Assembly (NCBI GenBank): GCA_900323505.1
Contig: OOIN01000003.1
Location: 372,001 to 436,000 of the forward strand
Length of the DNA stretch: 64,000 nucleotides
Reading direction: 5' to 3'
Origin: Ustilago trichophora
Lineage: Eukaryota; Basidiomycota; Ustilaginomycetes; Ustilaginales; Ustilaginaceae
Shown: positions 24,667 through 33,870 of the stretch, in pieces
Position numbering within the stretch: position 1 is the stretch's first letter
Layout of the letters: the number at the start of each line of letters is the position of its first letter
Notes under the pieces: model-generated
The model's input: only the letters and a program-made list of their open reading frames with translations
Told to the model about the DNA's origin: nothing
Database searches by the model: none
Program-made: the position numbers and the translations under genes

Positions 24667-25365
24667 CAGCCCGGTAACAATGTCAACCAGGCACAGCAAG
24701 CACAAGGAGAGTCGCCTGCTCCATCCAATGTTCCCAACACCCCCAAATTGGGTTCTGCCGAGAAAGGCAAGAAGGGCAATGCTCGTCAGCGCAAGAACTC
24801 AAAGGCGACCACCAAGACGCCTGTTCTCTCCGCCGCTTCGGTGCCTGGCGCCAATGCTACTGCTTCTACAGCACCATCCAGCAACGGGGCGGGCGGTCCC
24901 TCCACTCCCGTCGCAGCCAACGCTGCCACACCTGTCAGCACGAGCGCCGCTACACCCGGTCGCGAGGCAACGAGCAAACCCGAAAACAGCTCCAACTCTG
25001 GCCCACAGCCCACATCCCAGCCCATCGATGTAGCTATGCCCCCTCCCGCCGGCCCCAGCTCCAACCCCTCCGATACCAACACATTCGGCACGGATACCAA
25101 CGTCAACGGCACATCCAACCTGGACGGCAGCAACAGCAATAGCAACAGCGGCGGCGGCGGCGGTGGAGGGGCAGATGGCAACAGCGGTGGCGCAGGCGGA
25201 GCGGAAGATTTCAGCATGTTCGGCTTCGGCGGATCGATGAACGACATTTTCGATTTCGATCTGTCGACTGATGGCGCCGGCGGTGGCGGCATGGGCAGCG
25301 ACGGATGGGATAGCAACTTTGGCAGCTTGTTTGGCTCTGGCGCTGGTGGTCAGGATGGTTCGTGA
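21934..25365 (+). CDS. LisH/LUFS-domain transcriptional regulator, Flo8/Som1-like
   Basis: A single-exon 1143-residue protein starting MNGSVTATAG; an upstream in-frame TTG is ignored. Residues about 275-345 form a LisH plus LUFS module (KLDVYVWDYLSRRGFNSAAK, then PPEVPLKTPQGLLFEYWAIF and WDVF), shared by LEUNIG, Flo8/Som1 and SSDP proteins. In fungi such proteins act in the nucleus, typically downstream of cAMP/PKA, in adhesion, filamentation and dimorphism. The rest is low-complexity: Gln/His-rich before the LisH (long CAG-encoded runs near 22410-22450), then Pro/Gln/Gly/Ala-rich, and an acidic Gly/Asn/Phe-rich tail with FDFDLS that looks like an activation region. A basic patch (SKKRTASKSPEFESKDKRSR, about 226-245) may be a nuclear signal. 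Family assignment is good; orthology to Flo8/Som1 is inferred. Confidence 0.85.
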
Positions 25366-26044
25366 TGCTCTTCCAGCATGGCAAAAGTTCTCTTTCGGCT
25401 CTGTTTAGCAAGCCAACCCCTACCTTTCAATGCTTTCCATCAAGATTCCTCCCCCTCGCGCTTCTCCCTCCCTTTTCTTGGTTTCATCGTTTACTCCTGA
25501 TACTCCTTTAGCATGTCCAACCACACTTCTTTTCTACGCCCTTTGTTGCTCAACATGCGTTCTTCCAGTTTTGTTTTGCAGTCACCGGTTCCTGAATTTC
25601 TTCACATCCCATTTTTCCCACCCAATGCTTCTGGTTGTGCCTGTTTCAGAGTTGTATGCTTCGGTCAGACTCGGCCTGAGCGATGCGAGTGAGAGCGAGG
25701 AGATCAATTTCCTTACATGTTAGATCTTCCACACCCAAAAAGGTTGCTGAGAAATCACGTGTAAGCAATTTTCAGAAGATCCCGACCACAGAGGCAGAAG
25801 GGTCGGAAGACCCAATTTTGAAGAGCTGCAGCTGAACGCTTGTCTTTGCAACCTGTTTGCAACTCTAAACCATCTAGTCACCATATATCTTTCTTCATCT
25901 TCATCCGCATCGGCGTTGCCTTTGGCTCTATCTTCCACGTCGCATACTTGGACAACACGAGATTCTTGATTTCCGAGGTCTTTGGCGCATCGCTTTCATT
26001 GAATAGGAGCAGCAGTCAAATCGGTCTGGTTGTCTTTTGGCAAG
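25366..26044. other. Intergenic between LUFS regulator and uS13m
   Basis: 679 bp between co-oriented genes. It holds a 3' untranslated region and then the uS13m promoter. A CACGTG lies at about 25757. No ORF is credible. Confidence 0.5.
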
Positions 26045-26769
26045 ATGTATCTGCTTGGTGTGCATTTGGCGGATCACAAGTTGGTCAGGGTAAGTATATC
26101 TTTGTTCTCACACGTCCTTGTGGGGTGACTCTGGTTGCATATCTGGAGGCTTGATTGGGCAATGGTTGACACACTTTCTTTCTTCATTACTATTCGTACT
26201 TGTTTTTGTTGTGGTGATGGAAATCGCAGATTGCACTGACGAACTTTTACGGCATCTCTTACGATACGGCCAATCGACTTTGTGCACGACTTTCGCTTCA
26301 CGATCGTGCGACCGTTTCGTCTCTTACCGAGTCTCAGATCACCCAACTTTCGGCCTATCTTTCATCTCCTGGTTCGATCCCTGCTCGCAAACCTCACCCT
26401 ACAACCCCTTCCTCCACTTCTTCCACTGCTTCCAGCTCAACCTCGGAAGAAGTGGTCAGACCATCGATGGAAACCAATCCAAACAACGATCCTCTGAGAC
26501 AGATCAAGATCGAAGCAGATCTCAAGCGTGTACTTCACGCCAACATCACCCATCATCGAAACGTTGGCAGTTACAGAGGTCGAAGACACGCCGCCCATCT
26601 CCCAGTTAGAGGCCAGAGGACAAGTACAAATGCAAACACGGCAAAAAAACTCAACCGTCTCGAAAGAAGAGGTATGGCAACTTTTGCAAAGTCTTCCACA
26701 TCCCAGCAAGTTTCGTTGCACGATCTACTGGCTCCACTGGCAAAGATCAGATTTGCACAATCGGCATAG
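26045..26769 (+). CDS. Mitochondrial small-subunit ribosomal protein uS13m, two exons
   Basis: Exons 26045-26089 and 26230-26769, phase 0, 140-nt intron (GTAAGT donor, CGCAG acceptor), giving 194 residues. It is the S13/Sws2 family protein of the mitoribosome head, contacting tRNA and bridging subunits. Exon 1 encodes [15 protein letters not shown]; exon 2 continues [21 protein letters not shown], the helix-two-turns-helix start of S13. The C-terminal core has [17 protein letters not shown] and STNANTAKK, the most conserved S13 segment. Two features differ from bacterial S13: a Ser/Thr/Pro-rich insertion of about 40 residues (about 70-110) between the domains, and about 30 residues after the usual basic end. 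Mitochondrial location is inferred from divergence from cytosolic uS13; no long presequence is visible. Confidence 0.93.
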
Positions 26770-27264
26770 TTAGGTCAAAAGTCCTTTCAAGGCAAATATT
26801 GTAAATTTGTAACAAGAATGTAAATCGCTTCAAAGTAAAAGTGTGTTTCAAGAGATGTGGAAGCAGAAGGTTTGGAAGAAGCGAAATGCTGCAATGATTC
26901 ATGCTCTTGTTGGTCGAAGGACTCTACCGAGAGACGCTGGTTTGGTGCCTCTGAGTAGACACAACCAGCCCTCGAACGCACACATCACACAGCTGACGTT
27001 ATGGGGTTGCTAAAAGATGAGAACTGAGAGAGAGAGCGAGAACGACGTACGATACAGTGTAGATGGATGAAGCTGCATGTGTGAGGATTTTGAGAATGTG
27101 GGAAAGGGCCAACTTTGAGGTTGAAGTGAAGCATGGAGACTCGGAAGATGGTAGCACCGATAGACGCTGCTCTGCCCTGAACTTTGGCAACACTGTATGT
27201 CCCCCTTGCCGTATGACCTCCTCTTCAGCAAGCATGCGTGCGGGTATTGTTGTTTGTATATGTT
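26770..27264. other. Intergenic between convergent uS13m and CNB1
   Basis: 495 bp of 3'-flanking sequence for two convergent genes. Nothing specific is recognised. Confidence 0.55.
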
Positions 27265-27792
27265 TCAGAACAGATCTTCCAGAGTCAACTGCTTCGCTAC
27301 GTCCGTATTGGCCACCATGGCTTGAAACTCTTCAAAATCCAACTTGCCATCTCCGTTTGTATCCGCCTCCATGATGGTCTTATCTACGATCTGTTGCAGC
27401 TGTTGATCCTTGAGATTGTTTCCCACCATCATCTTTAGCACGAGGAAGAGCTCACCGTTGCTGATGAGACCGTCTCTGTCCATGTCGTAGACCTTGAAGG
27501 CGAATCTTAGCTTTTCTTCTCGACTGCCTTGATTGGAGAAAGCCGAGAGACCGGCGACGAATTCTTGAAAGTCGACGGTTCCTCCTCCGTCCTCATCGAA
27601 GATGGCGATCAGTCGGAGAGCCAGCGGGTTGTTGGCGATTTGGGGGATTTGCAGGAATTCGTCCTTGTCGATGCTGCCGGATCCATCGCGGTCCAGTTTC
27701 ATAAAGCGTTTCTTGAGTCGTTGGATTTCTTTGCTGTTGAAGTTGGATGTGGCTTCAATGTCGGAGAGCAGCTGAGAACCCTGTTGACCCAT
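27265..27792 (-). CDS. CNB1: Calcineurin regulatory subunit B
   Basis: A 175-residue, single-exon protein of exactly the usual length. It binds the catalytic subunit calcineurin A and confers calcium control on this phosphatase. Four canonical EF-hand loops are visible: [12 protein letters not shown] (34-45), [12 protein letters not shown] (66-77), [12 protein letters not shown] (103-114) and [12 protein letters not shown] (144-155). The N-terminus MGQQGSQ has Gly2 and a Ser at position 6, fitting N-myristoylation as known for calcineurin B. The ORF stays open far upstream (to 28515), but that extension is low-complexity and unlike the family, so ATG 27792 is chosen. The gene is divergent from PRE3 with 804 bp between starts. 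Confidence 0.97.
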   Translation of the reverse strand: MGQQGSQLLSDIEATSNFNSKEIQRLKKRFMKLDRDGSGSIDKDEFLQIPQIANNPLALRLIAIFDEDGGGTVDFQEFVAGLSAFSNQGSREEKLRFAFKVYDMDRDGLISNGELFLVLKMMVGNNLKDQQLQQIVDKTIMEADTNGDGKLDFEEFQAMVANTDVAKQLTLEDLF

Positions 27793-28596
27793 TGTTGGCG
27801 ATGGTCCGTCCCTAGCCTTGGGGGTAGGGGGAGAGAAAGGGAGTTTGGGATGGGAGAAAGAGAATGCAGGTCGATGCAAGAGAGGAGCGTTTTGCGGCGG
27901 TTGAGGGACCAAGAGACCAGCTCTCGACTTATCGAAGGGGTAGGCCAGAGATGGAGGGACAGATGCGTAGGGAAGAGAGACGAGAAAGTGGCCCAAAGGT
28001 GACTTGAAGGAATGCGCTTTGGATCGAGATGAGGGAAAGAAGGGTCCCTTTTGAAGGAAAGGGCAAGTATCACACACACTTTCTGAAGAAGTGGCGGGTG
28101 CGCGCGTGTGCAGCGTGTGAAGTGGCCAAACCGTCGAGTGAAACGGCAGCGAGCAAGGTGTTGGTTTGGGAAGCCAAAATTTCAAAATGTTAGGGTTGGA
28201 AGAGGTGACATGAATGAAGGAGGCGAAAAATTGGCAAGCATTTTGGCTGGTGATCGCGCGTACGCGGCCAAGTGCTTGCGTTGGTGTTGCGGATTGCGCA
28301 CTCCACTTTTGGTGGCTGGCTATACGGGAAGCCCGCTTAGACCAACGTTCTTTTTGGCTGCGAAGGATCACCACTACCAACGACAACCAACACTTTTGCT
28401 GAGCTTTGCACTTGCACCATCGCAATTCTCTTGCCTCCATCCTCACTTGACGACGTCTATACAGCATCGACCGCGCCCAGGTCTTCTCTCTGTAGCAGAG
28501 GACTGCATACTTCAATCATAAGATCCGCCTTTCGACACACCTCTCGCTCTCAAAAGAACAGCCTGTCAAACATACATCGATCGTCTTGTTGCAAAG
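27793..28596. other. Divergent promoter region CNB1/PRE3
   Basis: 804 bp between the two start codons. It must contain both promoters; no specific site is recognised. The open frame on the minus strand through much of it is an extension of the CNB1 frame and not convincing. Confidence 0.55.
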
Positions 28597-29378
28597 ATGG
28601 CGGTGAACGGTATGGACATCACCACCCACCTCAAAAAGGGAGAGGTCAACTTGGGCACATCCATCATGGCCGTTGCCTATGACAAAGGAGTCATCCTCGG
28701 CGCCGATTCTCGTACCACAATGGGAAGCTACATTGCCAATCGAGTGACCGACAAGCTTACCCATCTATCGGATCGAATCTACTGCTGTCGATCTGGATCC
28801 GCTGCCGATACCCAAGCCATCGCCGACATTGTCACCTACTACCTCGACATGTATGCTGTCGAGAGTGATACTCCACCGCAGACCAAAGTTGCCGCAAATC
28901 TGTTCCAGGAGATCGTATATCAGAACAAGGACAGACTCAGCGCAGGCATCATCGTAGCCGGATGGGACAAGAAGGACGGCGGTAGAGTCTTCAACGTTCC
29001 CCTGGGAGGCGGTGTCTTTGAACAACCTTGGGCTATCGGTGGCAGTGGAAGCACTTATATCTACGGTTACTGCGATGCTACTTGGAAAGCCGGTTGGGGT
29101 AAAGAAAAGACCCTGGAATTTGTTAAGAATGGTACGTTACCCACTCCTCCCTCGAGACTCTTGAATTGCTGCTAAGCAGAAAATGAAAAAAAAAGAAATG
29201 CTAACCCCATAATATGTTGCCTTTTGCTACCTCTGTCTCGACAGCACTGGCACTCGCAATGAGGAGAGACGGCTCTTCCGGAGGTACAATCCGTTTGGTC
29301 GACATCACAGAGGATGGCGTAGAACGTCATTTTGTCCCCGGCGACCAGCTTCCAGAACTCGCAGACAAGATTGTATAA
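28597..29378 (+). CDS. PRE3: 20S proteasome subunit beta1 (Pre3/PSMB6), two exons
   Basis: Exons 28597-29131 and 29245-29378 with a phase-1 intron of 113 nt (GTACGT donor, CGACAG acceptor), giving 222 residues. It is the caspase-like catalytic subunit of the 20S core. After a short propeptide, KKGEVNLG is followed by Thr21 of TSIMAV, the nucleophile exposed by self-cleavage. [34 protein letters not shown] and [10 protein letters not shown] are all diagnostic of beta1. The second exon ([20 protein letters not shown]...) completes the beta1 C-terminus; reading through the intron instead gives a premature stop at 29175. It converges on VAC14, with stop codons 147 bp apart. Confidence 0.97.
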
Positions 29379-29525
29379 CATCCCTCCCCCTTCTTTCCCA
29401 TCTTTTGTTCCTGGTTTCCTGCAATTCACACTATATCAGCTTTCCACACACAAACCAAGACAAAGACACACACTGCAAAGATGCGTGACAAGTTTTAACG
29501 ACGTCTAGTTTAGTATTGCAATCAT

Positions 29526-32500
29526 TTAGCGCAGGGAAGAGCCTTTGCTGGGATTTCTCGACCCAGGAGTGGACGTAGGTCCCTGACCCTGCTGCTGTCT
29601 GCGCACTGTCGAGGGGCTAGAAGAGCGCGCGGTGGCATTCGACGCCGTTGCAGCGGTGGACGTGGTGGGCAGGTGAATGCCAAAGAAGCTGCTGCTCGTG
29701 GCTGTGTTGGGAGCCGAGATGCTGGCGTTGGAACGTGTAGCAGGTGCAGAGAGACCCAATCCGAAACGGCCCGAGTTGGAAGGTGTGAGAGATCCACTTG
29801 CGGCGGTGCTCGTGACCGGGGTCGCTGCTTGGCTGACGCGTCTTCGGCTACCGCCTGCTGTTGTGGAGGATGTGGAAGATGCGGCGGCGGTAGAGGTTGA
29901 GGTGATGCGTGGGGCGGCGTAGTCGGGGGCGATCTGGGTGCTTCCAACTGCAGTGGTGGCGCCGAGGGCTGCTTGACGTCGTGCTCGTTCGTGTTTGTTT
30001 TGAACTACGCGAAAGTGGTGGAGCAGGTCGTTCCATTTGATTTCTGCCATGGTAGCAGAACCGCCGCTAGAGCCGCCACTGCTACCACCGCCACCACCGC
30101 CGCTGGTCGACGATCCTGAGCCAGAAACACCCTTTCCTCCCGCTCTCGAGGAGTAGCTCGAGCGGGGCACAGAGTGCAAGAAACCTAACCCATTCACCGC
30201 ATTCAACCTGTTCCTCAGCGTCACAAATGCGCTACTTTGCGGCAGCAGCATCAGCACGCCATACAGGCACTTGAAAAGGTACGGATATTTTTCCGGCTCC
30301 AACAGCTGCAGCCTCAAAGCCGTAAAAATCGGCGACTCGAGCAGTTGCACCAGCTTATCAATCTGTATCAGCAGCGAAACGGTGATCTCGAGCTCAGCAA
30401 AGATGGTCAGCAGATTACTAGCGTGCTCATACGCCTGTGCCAGCAAGCATAGACTGAACGCAGCCACCGCATTGTGACACCAGCACCGGTAGATGGATGC
30501 AAACAGCAGTTGACCTTCGCGCGAGTCGAGGTTACGCAGCTTCTTGCGAAAGTCGGCGAGCTCGGGTGAGGTGATGAGGATGATGGCGAGGTTCTGAACC
30601 ATAATGCTAGCGAATTCAAGGTCTTCATCCTTCTCAAGGATCTCGGCAAGGGTACGGAAGATCCTTTCTGTGTGAAGGGAGGCGCAGAGTTGACGGATGA
30701 TGAGCGATCCACGTGTTTCGAGCAGACGACGGTCGGTGGAAAAGAGGCTTAGGAGGTTGGCCATGAAGGCGTGGAAGTATGAGTCTTCGGATGCGGAGCT
30801 GATCTGGGCGAGTAGGCGCAGATCGCAACGGATCACTTCGTCGGAAGGATCAGAGAGAGTCTTGAGGAGCGCGGGAAAGGTGCCATCGTCCATGGAGAGG
30901 ATCTTGCGTGGAGATTTGCGATGCAGCATCAAGAGCCATTCGAGAGCGGTGACGCGTGTTTCTTCGTGCTCATCGAGAAGCTGCAACGTCAGCGCGTTGA
31001 CAGTGGTCTGATAGTCGAATGGGTCTGCTTCCGGCAGAACACCGTCGGTGCCATGGCTAAGAGAGGCAATGCGGTCATCGTTGCCGGCGTGGTCGTTCAA
31101 GCTGATAGCTGCGATCCCGGATGTAGGGTCACCGCTTATTGTGCCTGCTCGCGCTCTAGGTGAAAGAGGACCCGATGCCGAGGCGGTCCCAGAGGTAGAA
31201 GCTGTAGCTGTGGAGACCGAGGGTCGGGATACTGAAGCATGTCTAGTGAGGTTGCCGTGTTGTGTAGGACTACCAGCGTTGCCTCTGTCGCGGGCCGATG
31301 ACGTCGAGCTGGTGGGTCTGTGACCTTGGAACGCTGCTGTGGATGCTGCTGACGGCCGAGCGGTCGGTGGTGAAGCGGGCGCAGGGATGTCCTGAATGAC
31401 TCGGTATAGATTGATGTTGGTGGCGTGTGCTGCACTGGCAATGGCAGGGCTATGGTGAGCCAAGCTAGGAAGGATGGCAGAGATGAGACGAGGGGTAAAG
31501 GGAACCACGACGTCCTTGACAACCAAGAGGAATTCGGCGATCCACTGGAGCGTGGTTGCCTGGATCTCTTCATCCGGGTAGCCGATGTGATTTATGAGGA
31601 TCTCCATGATGGAAGCATAATCGATTCGAACCTCTGTGCCCTCGACCCAGATATCCTCTTCCTCATCGTCCTCTTCATCTTCGTTGTCGTCCTCAGCAGT
31701 GCCGTCCTCTTCATTGCCTCTGATCGATGCAGCTTGAATTGCCGCTGTGGAGTCGTTGTCAGCTGCCTGACTGTCCCGCTGAGGAGGCACGGGAGAAGTG
31801 CCGCCTTCGGCACGAAGCTTTGCTGCTCGCAAGGATTTGCTTGGACTTGCACTTCTTGGCTGTAGCTCGCCTTGCAGCTGCGATGGAGTGTCGTCTGCAT
31901 CATCGGTCTTGGCGGGTACCCCATCGATAGGCCTGGCAGAGCTACGTTGTTTGCCTTTCCTCTTCTTGTGTTCCTGACGCTCCGCACGGTGTTGCTCGAA
32001 GGCTTGTCGTCTCGCGGCGAGCTCTGCAGCATGTCGAATCTCACGCAAAAAGTCGGCAAGAACATTGGCAGTGGCAACGCGAACATCGGTGTTGGGGTCG
32101 CTGAGATATTTGAGCAAGCCGTCGAGGAATGATGGGAGATAGCTGACCAGCTCGAGCTCTGGCACCGAGCCAAGAACCGTGATCCAGCTGACGAGGTAAT
32201 TGCGTGTGAACGGGCTGAGCACATACATGCGCTCAGCCAGCAGCGGGATGAAACGAGCTAGTGAAAAGACCTTGTTGCTGGCAGTGCCTTCTTCGTCGAT
32301 CTGATGCGCCTTTTCGCGAGCAACGTCGAGCTCTGCGACGCCGCCGGCGAATCCATCTTGCGCATCTTGGTGAGCACGAATGAGCGATATGTCCTGGAAC
32401 TGGGATACGTAGTGGGGGGCTGCCTCGCAGACGATGTCCTTGAGCAAGCGGTCGAGCAATTCGGCACCATTTTTGACGCTGAGTTCGGAGTCGGCGGCAA

Positions 32501-32900
32501 GCTTGGAGAGCGCATCAAAGGTCTCGTTGAAATAGACGAGGATTTCGCCCTTGCAAACTTTGGCAATGTTGTAGAAGCTCTCGCAGGCGAAGTAGCGGAT
32601 TTTGCTGTCTGGGTCATTGAAGCAGGCGAGGACTGGTTTTGCGATCTGTTCGAGAAAGGGAGCGATTTCTACACCGAGCGCGATGGCGATACCGGCTAAT
32701 CCGATGAGACCGCCGTTGCGAGCATTGACGTTTTGAGGTGATGCGGAGAGGAAGGAGCAGAGCTGCTGGACGATGAGATTGACACGGGCTCTGTCGCCCT
32801 TGGCAAGACATTCGCGGACTTGACGTTCGAGGTCGAGAGTGGCTGCCTTTCGTTTGTCGTAGACGCGATCCAGGAGCGCTTTCTGCAGAGCGGCGTCCAT
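29526..32900 (-). CDS. VAC14: Vac14, scaffold of the Fab1/PIKfyve lipid kinase complex
   Basis: A single-exon 1124-residue HEAT-repeat protein, longer than yeast Vac14 (about 880). It holds the PI3P 5-kinase Fab1 and the phosphatase Fig4 together on the vacuole membrane and so sets PI(3,5)P2 levels. The N-terminus (MDAALQKALLDRVYDKRKAA, then NARNGGLIGLAGIAIALG) and the adjacent HEAT repeats match the Fab1-binding end. The C-terminal Fig4-binding block is seen around LRLQLLEPEKYPYLFKCLYG. Extra length comes from Ser/Thr/Ala-rich disordered inserts: an acidic stretch (EDDNEDEEDDEEED) and a Ser/Gly run near the C-terminus, plus a long Ser/Thr/Ala tail. The ATG at 32900 is the first and matches the family N-terminus. 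Confidence 0.96.
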   Translation of the reverse strand: MDAALQKALLDRVYDKRKAATLDLERQVRECLAKGDRARVNLIVQQLCSFLSASPQNVNARNGGLIGLAGIAIALGVEIAPFLEQIAKPVLACFNDPDSKIRYFACESFYNIAKVCKGEILVYFNETFDALSKLAADSELSVKNGAELLDRLLKDIVCEAAPHYVSQFQDISLIRAHQDAQDGFAGGVAELDVAREKAHQIDEEGTASNKVFSLARFIPLLAERMYVLSPFTRNYLVSWITVLGSVPELELVSYLPSFLDGLLKYLSDPNTDVRVATANVLADFLREIRHAAELAARRQAFEQHRAERQEHKKRKGKQRSSARPIDGVPAKTDDADDTPSQLQGELQPRSASPSKSLRAAKLRAEGGTSPVPPQRDSQAADNDSTAAIQAASIRGNEEDGTAEDDNEDEEDDEEEDIWVEGTEVRIDYASIMEILINHIGYPDEEIQATTLQWIAEFLLVVKDVVVPFTPRLISAILPSLAHHSPAIASAAHATNINLYRVIQDIPAPASPPTARPSAASTAAFQGHRPTSSTSSARDRGNAGSPTQHGNLTRHASVSRPSVSTATASTSGTASASGPLSPRARAGTISGDPTSGIAAISLNDHAGNDDRIASLSHGTDGVLPEADPFDYQTTVNALTLQLLDEHEETRVTALEWLLMLHRKSPRKILSMDDGTFPALLKTLSDPSDEVIRCDLRLLAQISSASEDSYFHAFMANLLSLFSTDRRLLETRGSLIIRQLCASLHTERIFRTLAEILEKDEDLEFASIMVQNLAIILITSPELADFRKKLRNLDSREGQLLFASIYRCWCHNAVAAFSLCLLAQAYEHASNLLTIFAELEITVSLLIQIDKLVQLLESPIFTALRLQLLEPEKYPYLFKCLYGVLMLLPQSSAFVTLRNRLNAVNGLGFLHSVPRSSYSSRAGGKGVSGSGSSTSGGGGGGSSGGSSGGSATMAEIKWNDLLHHFRVVQNKHERARRQAALGATTAVGSTQIAPDYAAPRITSTSTAAASSTSSTTAGGSRRRVSQAATPVTSTAASGSLTPSNSGRFGLGLSAPATRSNASISAPNTATSSSFFGIHLPTTSTAATASNATARSSSPSTVRRQQQGQGPTSTPGSRNPSKGSSLR

Positions 32901-33521
32901 GGTTGCGTTTTAGGAGGGACGGCCACCGCCAGAAAAGGTCAGGCTGTTGGCTGCTCAGCTAAAGTGATTCAGCGCAAGTGCAGGATTAGATGTGATGGAG
33001 TGACGGACAGAGTGTGAGCAAGTGAGTAGGAATGCTCGGCTGTCGGAGAAGCTCCGTAGCACAGGGAAGCATGCGTGTTGCTCTTTCTCTTTCTCTCCCC
33101 AACTGTCACGCAGGGGGTCACAAAGCAACAAGCGACAGGGTCCTTTTCGCGGCACGGACCTCTGAGAGAGCAAGCACTGATATACTGTCGTGTCGTGTTC
33201 TCGCCGTCTGCTGCCTCTTCTGTTCTTTTACCAAAATTAGGCGGGAATAAGGAGGATGTGGAGGATTTCCGGCGTAGCAAACAGGCAGAAAGGGGAAAGG
33301 ATCACGTTTGAAGGCAGTACGCGTCTGGCGACCGACACTTCAAGAAGATTTACAGTATCGGCTCCATTTTCAGGGGAAGAAAAGGCGTGTGGGTGGGCAA
33401 GGCTCGAGCTGATTAGAAAAAATTTCGCCGAGATTTGGCGACTGCAGGACAAGAAGCCTAAAAATTTGTGATTTTTGATAAAAGTTGAGGTTTCATGTTT
33501 CATGACGAGCGCAGCCAGCCT

Positions 33522-33583
<62 letters not shown>

Positions 33584-33870
33584 CTTTCAGAAGGAGCGCA
33601 TCGTCCGACTCGTATTCAGACAGTATCAGCAAGCTTTCATTCAAGTATCAACAGCTTGGCAGTATAACCAGGCAGGCGGCACTTTCCGAACAAACCATAT
33701 CGACCATCTCGATCCCACTTTCGGGCTAGTAACCAGGCAAGGCGAGTCAGCAGGAGAGCAGCACCAACAACGCGGCTTCGTAATACCTCTCGACCATCCG
33801 TCTGCTCCTTCCCAGAAAAGCTCTTGGCTTGGTCATCCGAGCAGAGCTTCGATCAATCCTCCTCTTCACA
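32901..33870. other. Divergent promoter region VAC14/ubiquitin hydrolase
   Basis: 970 bp with both promoters. It holds a TACAGTA at 33351-33357 and a 59-T run at 33525-33583 that ends in CTTTCAG, looking like a 3' splice site in a possible 5'-UTR intron of the downstream gene. ORFs through the T run are poly-Phe or poly-Lys artefacts. Confidence 0.55.
33525..33583. repeat. T59 homopolymer
   Basis: Fifty-nine uninterrupted T, the longest homopolymer in the window, 288 bp before the deubiquitinase ATG. Length may be affected by assembly or slippage. Confidence 0.92.
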
